From: Myxococcales bacterium
GTDB taxonomy: Bacteria > Myxococcota_A > Bradymonadia > Bradymonadales > GCA-2716585
DNA length: 64,000 nt
NCBI GenBank assembly: GCA_002716585.1
Contig: PBBL01000085.1
Location: 82,739-146,738, forward strand
Direction: 5' to 3'
The translations under genes were made by a program, and so were the position numbers. Below the pieces are notes generated by a model. That model ran no database searches. It saw only the letters and a program-made list of their open reading frames with translations, and had not been told where the DNA came from. Below are positions 58,292 to 64,000 of this stretch, in pieces; positions within the stretch are counted from its first letter, which is position 1; every line of letters starts with the position of its first letter.

Positions 58292-60478
58292 ATGGGAAGG
58301 TGGAGCAGGAAGGCATCGTATGGGCTGCTCGTCGTCGCGCTGACGATGGGGTGCTCGGACAGCGGCGGCTCAGACGAGCCGATGGACACCGGCGTCGCCG
58401 GTGAGGACTCCAGCCAGGCGGACACCGGCGCGGGGTCGGACGTGGCCGAGGAGGACACCGGCGAGGGGGTGGACACGAGCGACTCCATCGACTCGGCGAC
58501 GGTGGACACGGCGGTCGAGCAGGACGTGGCCCCCGACGTGGAGGAGGACCCCTGCCCTGAGCTGACCTGCGGTGACGCGCAGCGCAGGACCGGGTGCCGC
58601 TGCGTGCCGACCTACGATCGTTCGTGCACGCGTCAGTCGGAGTGCCGCCCCGAGGAGACGTGCCAGGAGGTCGACGGGGTGCAATTGTGCTGGTACGAGC
58701 CGCCTCCGGTGAAGGCCTGCCCCGGCGCCGAGGGGTGCGAGGCGGGCGCCGGTGAGCTGCTGGCGGGCGCGTCGAGCCGCGTGATCACGCCTGACGGCTT
58801 CGAGACGGCCACCGCGCAGGGGCTGGGCGGCGGGGTCACGATCGACTTCGGCCCTCAACAGCTGGAGGGGAACTGGAACGACTGCGGCCTGGACGGCGTC
58901 TGCCCTGAAGACCCCGAGTACACCGGGGCCGATGAGGGTGAGGAGGACGGGATCCCGCAGGGGATGTGGATCGCGGGCTTCAGCAGCGGCCGCCCGGCGC
59001 AGTATTGCCCGGAGGAGCTGGTCGGCTGCCCGATGTTGGAGTGCTGCGTCTCCAGGCTCGCTCACGACGACTTGAAGGCGCAGGTGGTCGTGATGCGCCA
59101 GGGCGACGTGACCGTGGCCATGGTCACGCTGGACGTGATCGGCATCTTCCGGCCTGACATCGTCACCATCCGCGAGCGGCTCAAGGAGCGGGTGGACGTG
59201 GACCTGCTGCTCGTGGCGGCGCTCCACAGCCATGAGGGGCCGGACACCATCGGGCAGTGGGGTCCAGGCTCACCCGCTCCCTTCCTGACGGGGCGGACGC
59301 CGCACTTCATCGAAAAGATGCTGAGCGAGACCGCCGCCGGGGTGGAGGAGGCGATCGCCAACCTGGAGCCGGTGTCGGTGTCGGCGAAGGTGCTGGACGT
59401 GGGGACCGAGGGGCTGGCGATCAACGACAGCCGGACGCCCTACATCTTCGACGACAACGTCCCGGTGGTCCGGCTGTCGCGCGGCGACGGCTCGACGGTC
59501 GCGACGCTGCTGTCGTTCGGCAACCACGCCGAGGTGCTCTGGTCGGGCAACCCCTACCTGACCGCCGACTACCCGGGCTACGCGAGGCACTACATCGAGG
59601 AGGGCCTGCCCGAGACCGAGGACGTCAACACCAACGAGACCAAGCCCGCGCTTGAGGGGCTGGGGGGCGTCACGGTGCTGTTCGCCGGGGCGGTGGGTGG
59701 GCTCATCTACCCGGGGCCGGGCGGCGCCATCGATTACGCGGGCAACCGCTACGACGAACACGCGTGGGCCACCGCCGACGCCGTCGGGCAGGCGCTGGCC
59801 AGCCACGTCCTCGGCGCGGTTCACGGCGACGAGGGGCTGGACGCGATCGAGAGCCCCACCCTGCGCTTCTCGACGCGGGAGTACATGGTCGGCGTGGAGA
59901 ACACCATCTTCCAGTTCGCCTTCCTGGGCGGCCTGTTCGACCGCAAGGTCTACAACGCCGTGGACAGCCCGCTCACGCCGCGCCCCGGCCTCCACTCGGT
60001 CATCACCGAGGTGGCGGTCGTCGGCCTGGGGCCGATCACCTTCTTCACCGCCCCCGGCGAGATGTTCCCCGAGGCGCTGGTGGGCGGCTACCCGGGCCGC
60101 GACCGCGTCCAGACCCCGGTCGTCGGCGACCGCACCGGGCGCCTGCCCGCCACCTGCGACGAGGACGGCCTCCCGGTCGAGGACGGCTCCGGCAGCTCGC
60201 CCTGCATCATCCGCGCGGACGCCGAGAACCCGCCCGACTGGTCCCAGGCCCCCGAGGAGCCCCCGGGCTACGCGCTCGTCCCCGGCGAGTACCCGTTCTT
60301 CATGGGCCTCACCATGGACTTCCTGGGGTACATGGTGCCGACCTTCGACTTCCAGACCGAGTACCTGAACGAGGCCCCCGGCGACCACTACGAGGAGACC
60401 AACAGCATCGGCCCCGAAAGCCTCGTCAACTGGCGCGCGAGCTTCGAGGAGTGCCTTGAGGCGTTCCCACCCCCGTGA
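58292..60478 (+). CDS. Neutral ceramidase-like lipoprotein, paralogue lacking GDxSP
   Basis: This 728-residue protein has lipobox Cys21 (LTMGC) and an Asp/Thr/Glu linker, then a small cysteine-rich module (about 88-145). From about 150: LLAGASSRVITPDGFE, VVMRQGDVTVAMVTLDVIGIF, LLLVAALHSHEGPDTIGQW (zinc His pair in HSHEGPD), LSFGNHAEVLWS and LITFFTAPGEMFPEALVGGYPG-like strands. The region equivalent to the catalytic Ser motif reads FAGAVGGLIYPG, so the nucleophile Ser appears absent. The C-terminal Ig-like domain is also missing. It may act on a different amide or be non-catalytic. It ends 4 bp from the convergent LRR gene. Confidence 0.75.
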   Translation: MGRWSRKASYGLLVVALTMGCSDSGGSDEPMDTGVAGEDSSQADTGAGSDVAEEDTGEGVDTSDSIDSATVDTAVEQDVAPDVEEDPCPELTCGDAQRRTGCRCVPTYDRSCTRQSECRPEETCQEVDGVQLCWYEPPPVKACPGAEGCEAGAGELLAGASSRVITPDGFETATAQGLGGGVTIDFGPQQLEGNWNDCGLDGVCPEDPEYTGADEGEEDGIPQGMWIAGFSSGRPAQYCPEELVGCPMLECCVSRLAHDDLKAQVVVMRQGDVTVAMVTLDVIGIFRPDIVTIRERLKERVDVDLLLVAALHSHEGPDTIGQWGPGSPAPFLTGRTPHFIEKMLSETAAGVEEAIANLEPVSVSAKVLDVGTEGLAINDSRTPYIFDDNVPVVRLSRGDGSTVATLLSFGNHAEVLWSGNPYLTADYPGYARHYIEEGLPETEDVNTNETKPALEGLGGVTVLFAGAVGGLIYPGPGGAIDYAGNRYDEHAWATADAVGQALASHVLGAVHGDEGLDAIESPTLRFSTREYMVGVENTIFQFAFLGGLFDRKVYNAVDSPLTPRPGLHSVITEVAVVGLGPITFFTAPGEMFPEALVGGYPGRDRVQTPVVGDRTGRLPATCDEDGLPVEDGSGSSPCIIRADAENPPDWSQAPEEPPGYALVPGEYPFFMGLTMDFLGYMVPTFDFQTEYLNEAPGDHYEETNSIGPESLVNWRASFEECLEAFPPP

Positions 60479-60482
60479 TCCC

Positions 60483-62105
60483 TCACTCCTCACCGATCAG
60501 GCGCTGCAACAACCCCCGCAGCATCTCCGCGCGCTGCTCATCCTCAACAGGCTCCTCACCCTCCCACCGCGGCGCCTCCTCCTCCTCCCAGGTGAGCTGA
60601 GGCTGGGGCAGCGTGTGGGTCAGCTCCGGTCGCGCCTTCAGCGCGTCGGCAAGCGCCTTCAACCCGTCGGGGCCGATGCGGTTCTGGTGCACGTCCAGCT
60701 TCTCAAGGCGCTGCGTCAGCGGCGTCGCCGCCAACGCCATCGCCCCAGGCGTCCCGATCTGGTTCTGCGCCAGCCCCAGGCTGATGAGGCGGCCCAGCGT
60801 CTCCGAGCGCGCCAGCGCCGCCGCACCGCCGTCACCCACCGCGTTGAAGCCGAGCTGGAGCACCTCCAGGTTCGCGAGCCGCGACGAGCGCGCCAGCGCC
60901 CTCGCCCCCGCCTCCAGCAGGTGGTTTCGGTAGAGGTAGAGGCGAACCAGCCGCGTCATCGCGGGCGACTCCGCGAGCGCGGCCACGCCGCGGTCTTCGA
61001 TCTCGTTGAAGCTCAGATCCAGCTCCTCCAGGGTCGCCTCGGGGAGGCTCGCCAGCGCCTCCGCCCCCTCCGGCCCGACGTGGTTGCCCCGCAGGTCCAG
61101 CTGCTTGATCCTCGCCAGGAGCGGCGAGCGCGCCAGCGCCTTCATCCCCTCGGCGGTGACGCCGTTGCGCCGCAGGTTGAGCCGCTCCAGACGCGCGAGG
61201 CCTCCCCCACGCGCCAGCGCCACCGCCCCGCCCTCGCCGAGGTCGTTCTCCGCGAGGTCGAGGTCCATGACGTGGGTGAGCAGCGGGGAGGCCGCGAGCG
61301 CCTCCACGCCGGAGAGGGAGCGCGTGACGCCGCGGCCCGCGGCGGCGTCGTCGGTGACCCCGCAGGAGCGGAGGTTCAGGCGCTCCAGCCGCTCCAGGTG
61401 GGGGCTCTGCGCCAGCGCCGCGAGCCCTCGCGAGCCCACCCGGACGCTCTCCAGTGAGAGTTCGCGCAGCCCAGCGAGGCGATCACACGGGGCGAGCGCC
61501 TCAGCGACCCACGCGCCGGAGAGCGTCCGGTTCTGGGACAGATCGAGCGCCTGGAGGGGTCCCATCGTGGATTGGAGCAGCCCTCGCCCGAGATCGGGAC
61601 CGACGCCACAGTCCGACAGCGTGAGGTGGGTCAGGGTGGTCAACGCGGGGGAGCCCACGAGGGCGTGCGGGGTGTGGACGCGGACCAGCTCCAGCCGCTC
61701 CAGCCGCTCAAACGTGGGGGAGCGGGTGAACGTCTCCCACTCCTCCCCGGTCAGCTCAACCCACCCATGGATCGCCGCGCGCTGGAAGCGCGCGACGTCC
61801 GCGAGCAGCGGGAGGCGCTCCAGCCCTTCGTGAACCGAGACGCCGCTGAGCGGCAACTTCAGGGCTCGGATGAGGGACCACGCGGGCGTGACGCGCCCGA
61901 GCCCCAGCTCGTGCCACCACCGGGCGGGCGCCTTGCGGACGTCCGCGGGCCACCGCTGCGCATGCAGCTCGGCGTACTCCAGCGCGACGTCGAGGCCGTC
62001 ATGAGCGGGCCAGCTGACGAGCAGATCGCAGATCAGGGTCCAGCGCGTCGGCCCCTCGTGGAGGAGCCCTCGTAGCTTGGAGAGGCGGGCGTTGACGGCG
62101 CTCAC
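60483..62105 (-). CDS. Ribonuclease-inhibitor-type leucine-rich repeat protein
   Basis: This 540-residue protein starts at GTG 62105 (GGAG 9 nt upstream). The N-terminal 120 residues are Trp-rich and helical (TRWTLICDLLVSWPAHD), typical of the TIGR02996-like N-domain of myxobacterial and planctomycete LRR proteins. From about residue 130, ten or more LRR units follow, most of the 28-residue RI type (L..LDL..N.(I/V)G..G..ALA): LEELDLSFNEIEDRGVAALA, LEVLQLGFNAVGDGGAAALA, LEKLDVHQNRIGPDGLKALA. No signal peptide or membrane segment is seen. It is probably a cytoplasmic protein-binding scaffold; partner unknown. Confidence 0.85.
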   Translation of the reverse strand: MSAVNARLSKLRGLLHEGPTRWTLICDLLVSWPAHDGLDVALEYAELHAQRWPADVRKAPARWWHELGLGRVTPAWSLIRALKLPLSGVSVHEGLERLPLLADVARFQRAAIHGWVELTGEEWETFTRSPTFERLERLELVRVHTPHALVGSPALTTLTHLTLSDCGVGPDLGRGLLQSTMGPLQALDLSQNRTLSGAWVAEALAPCDRLAGLRELSLESVRVGSRGLAALAQSPHLERLERLNLRSCGVTDDAAAGRGVTRSLSGVEALAASPLLTHVMDLDLAENDLGEGGAVALARGGGLARLERLNLRRNGVTAEGMKALARSPLLARIKQLDLRGNHVGPEGAEALASLPEATLEELDLSFNEIEDRGVAALAESPAMTRLVRLYLYRNHLLEAGARALARSSRLANLEVLQLGFNAVGDGGAAALARSETLGRLISLGLAQNQIGTPGAMALAATPLTQRLEKLDVHQNRIGPDGLKALADALKARPELTHTLPQPQLTWEEEEAPRWEGEEPVEDEQRAEMLRGLLQRLIGEE

Positions 62106-62210
62106 AGATCAAGGCTCCGAAGGGTGCGGGGCCAGGGCGCGGCCACCCGGCGCCCTGGTGTATATAGTATGATATGCTCCCGACCCGGGATCCAACGAGA
62201 GGTTGAGACC

Positions 62211-63131
62211 ATGCGATACGCTCCAATCGTCCTGGCGATGCTGCTCGCGTCGCTGTTCGCCTGCGAGGCCGACTCCACGAAGGAGGAGGCGCCCGCCACG
62301 ACCGCCGCAGCCCCCGCGAAGCCCCCACCGGCGCCCGAGCCCGAGCCCGCCCCCAAGCCAGGCCCCAAGACGACGTTCGAGACGCGCGGCGGGGACAAGC
62401 GCGAGATGACGCTCATCCCCGCGGGGCCATTCCTGCGCGGGAGCCCGGACGGCGAGGGGCGCGACGAGGAGCACCCGCAGAAGACGATCACGCTGGACGC
62501 CTTCTGGATCGACCGCACCGAGGTGACCGTGGCCGACTTCGCGGCCTGCGTCGCCAAGGGGGCATGCAAGGCGGCGACCTTCCGCAAGGGCACGCCCGAC
62601 CCGAAGGCGAAGAAGCCCGAGTCGTGCAACTTCGGGATGCCCGATCGGGACAAGCACCCGATGAACTGCGTCAACTGGGACGGCGCGAGCGCGTACTGCG
62701 CCTGGGCGGGCAAGCGCCTGCCGACCGAGGCCGAGTGGGAGAAGGCCGCCCGCGGCGGCGACGGCCGCAAGTACCCCTGGGGCGAGGAGGCGCCGTCGTG
62801 CGAGCGGGCCTGCATGGTCAAGGGGATGAGCTACGGGTGCGGCGCCCGGATCAGCTGCCCGGTGGGGACGCGGACCGCCGGGGCGAGCCCGTATGGGGCG
62901 CTCGACATGGCGGGGAACGTGTACGAGTGGGTGAAGGACAGCTACAACCGCGGCTACTACGCCAAGGCGCCTGACGCGAACCCGATCAACACGGAGCGGA
63001 CCCCCTTCAGGCCGGTCCGCGGGGGGGCGTACTCGTCCGACGCGGACGGGGTGCGGGCGACGCAGCGCTCCTCCTTCAAGAAGGACGAGCGGATCAGCTT
63101 CGTCGGGTTTCGCTGCGCGATGGCCCCTTGA
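62211..63131 (+). CDS. SUMF1/FGE-like lipoprotein without catalytic cysteines
   Basis: ATG 62211 (GAGAGG 8 nt upstream) gives 306 residues with lipobox Cys18 (ASLFAC) and an Ala/Pro/Glu linker to about residue 55. The rest is a formylglycine-generating-enzyme-like fold: MTLIPAGPFLRGSPDGEG, DAFWIDRTEVTVADFAACV, PMNCVNWDGASAYCAWAGKRLPTEAEWEKAARGG, YPWGEEAP, DMAGNVYEWVKD and PVRGGAYSS, ending SFVGFRCAM. The cysteines that bind copper in true FGE (usually in a CRSA.R context) are replaced (VRATQRSS). It is therefore probably a binding lectin-like protein and not a sulfatase-maturing enzyme. An AT-rich TATAGTATGAT stretch lies about 40 bp upstream and may hold its promoter. Confidence 0.85.
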   Translation: MRYAPIVLAMLLASLFACEADSTKEEAPATTAAAPAKPPPAPEPEPAPKPGPKTTFETRGGDKREMTLIPAGPFLRGSPDGEGRDEEHPQKTITLDAFWIDRTEVTVADFAACVAKGACKAATFRKGTPDPKAKKPESCNFGMPDRDKHPMNCVNWDGASAYCAWAGKRLPTEAEWEKAARGGDGRKYPWGEEAPSCERACMVKGMSYGCGARISCPVGTRTAGASPYGALDMAGNVYEWVKDSYNRGYYAKAPDANPINTERTPFRPVRGGAYSSDADGVRATQRSSFKKDERISFVGFRCAMAP

Positions 63132-63273
63132 GGCGAGCGCCGCGTCTGCCGTCAGCTCACCAAAATATCGACGCGCGCGTTGAATACTATCTATCATAGG
63201 CGCGTCTCTAGCGGGCCGCGAGCGCCATTCCGCGACTCACAGCGGCCCTGGAACACACCCATGGAGGTTCAAC

Positions 63274-64000
63274 ATGTCTCGATTCGTACTGTGCTTCACC
63301 ACATCGGCTGCGCTGTTGGCGCTCCCCTCCTTCGCTGCGGCGCAGGACTGCGACCCGGAGCAGAACCCGGCCTGCTTCTGCTCCGACTCGGACGGGTTCC
63401 CCTGCGACCCGAGCGAGAGCGAGGACTGCTTCTGCGAGGACTTTGGAGCAGGCGGGGGCGAAGGAGATGAGATCTCGGCGGCCTGTGAGTCGTTCTTCGT
63501 GTGCCTGGAGTCGTCCTGCGCCGAAGACGATCTGGCGTGCGCCCAGGGGTGCGCTGACGAGGTCGGCGGCGAGGAGGGCGCGGCGATCGACGCGCTGCTC
63601 TCGTGCGTCAACTCCAGCGGGTGCAGCATCGAGGACGAGGCGTGCCTGGAGGCGTCCTGCTCCGCCGAGGCGCAGGCGTTCACGCTCGCCTGCATCGGAG
63701 ACGACAGCGGGTTCGGCGACAACAACGGCACGGTGGAGCCCGGCGGCTCCTCGGTGTGCGACGACTTCTTCTTCTGCGCCGACGAGTGCTTCGACCTGTC
63801 GTGCGTCCAGGGCTGCGCGAGCAGCAACCTCAGCGGTGACGCGAGCGTCTCCTTCAACGCGGCGATCTCCTGCATTCAGGAGAGCGGGTGCAGCGAGGAC
63901 GACGAGGACTGCCTGTTCAACAGCTGCGGCGGGTCGCTGGACGCGTTCTCGGCGGCCTGCTTTGGTGAAGGGGCCACGGCCGGTGGCGGCAGCAGCGGCG
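63274..64000 (+). CDS. Cysteine-rich secreted protein with two internal repeats, partial (C-terminus beyond window)
   Basis: ATG 63274 has a clear GGAGG 6 nt upstream. A signal peptide (FVLCFTTSAALLALPSFAAAQ) is followed by an acidic Cys-rich segment (CDPEQNPACFCSDSDGF). Two homologous modules of about 70 residues then occur: one starting ACESFFVCLESSCAEDDLAC, the other VCDDFFFCADECFDLSC, each ending ALACIG- or AACFG-like after GC..(D/E)(D/E)..C. About 242 residues are visible before the right edge. Most cysteines are regularly spaced and probably disulfide-bonded outside the cytoplasm. Similar repeats occur in myxobacterial secreted proteins; the function is unknown. Confidence 0.75.
   Translation, partial: MSRFVLCFTTSAALLALPSFAAAQDCDPEQNPACFCSDSDGFPCDPSESEDCFCEDFGAGGGEGDEISAACESFFVCLESSCAEDDLACAQGCADEVGGEEGAAIDALLSCVNSSGCSIEDEACLEASCSAEAQAFTLACIGDDSGFGDNNGTVEPGGSSVCDDFFFCADECFDLSCVQGCASSNLSGDASVSFNAAISCIQESGCSEDDEDCLFNSCGGSLDAFSAACFGEGATAGGGSSG

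Noticed and set aside
62211..63131. Formylglycine-generating enzyme that could mature the sulfatase at 8408
   Set aside because: The FGE catalytic cysteine positions are replaced and the protein is a secreted lipoprotein, while the sulfatase appears cytoplasmic.

Overview
The window is high-GC, densely coded bacterial DNA. The gene content points to Myxococcota or a close relative: many lipoproteins with long Gly/Ser/Thr/Asp linkers after the lipobox, an IgGFc-binding-type lipoprotein, an AAA ATPase fused to 16 WD40 repeats, a C-factor-like SDR, a SUMF1-type lipoprotein, and DUF3108 and DUF4397 secreted proteins. The envelope is diderm, as shown by several outer-membrane barrels and lipoproteins. 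This placement is inferred from gene content only. No rRNA, tRNA, CRISPR array, prophage or transposase was recognised.

Layout, left to right. 1-5324: start of a DUF457-type membrane protein (cut by the window edge), divergent from a large DUF4011-SF1 helicase with a C-terminal Vsr-like nuclease. 5465-8309: a beta-barrel protein, a 634-bp non-coding stretch with three copies of a 27-bp repeat and several hairpins, then a thioredoxin-fold lipoprotein. 8408-19240: a minus-strand run of PpiD-like chaperone, zinc-ribbon protein with IPTR and SWD repeats, SDR, ATPase-WD40 protein, FliB-like Fe-S cysteine-cluster protein and sulfatase; the last three overlap by 4 bp at each junction. 19573-25488: a complete rod-shape module, mreB-mreC-mreD-mrdA-rodA. 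25573-29003: thioredoxin, a precorrin-2 dehydrogenase/pyroglutamyl-peptidase fusion, and an RdgC that appears split into two adjacent genes. 29072-35364: a type III export-gate set (fliO, fliP, fliQ, fliR, flhB-like) interrupted by an SDR, a cyclophilin and a lipoprotein gene; the FlhB-like protein has lost the NPTH autocleavage motif. 35352-44157: two barrels, two lipoproteins and an O-antigen ligase/TPR fusion. 44426-49492: PgpH-type HD phosphodiesterase, ybeY, a TauE-like exporter and a DUF3108 protein. 49891-55230: a maltose-type ABC importer in the order K-E-F-G, with a MalF carrying a large N-terminal membrane-anchored extension. 55500-64000: two divergent ceramidase-like lipoproteins, a leucine-rich-repeat protein, a SUMF1-like lipoprotein and a cysteine-rich secreted protein cut by the right edge.

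Functionally the best-understood block is the elongation machinery: MreBCD scaffold, PBP2 transpeptidase and RodA glycosyltransferase. The most unusual content is the stripped-down export gate with a non-cleavable FlhB, the split RdgC, the siroheme/Pcp fusion, the sensor-extended MalF, and families of intergenic palindromes. Start codons were chosen from visible Shine-Dalgarno sequences and signal peptides. Family names rest on motifs recalled from known families; no database search was run.
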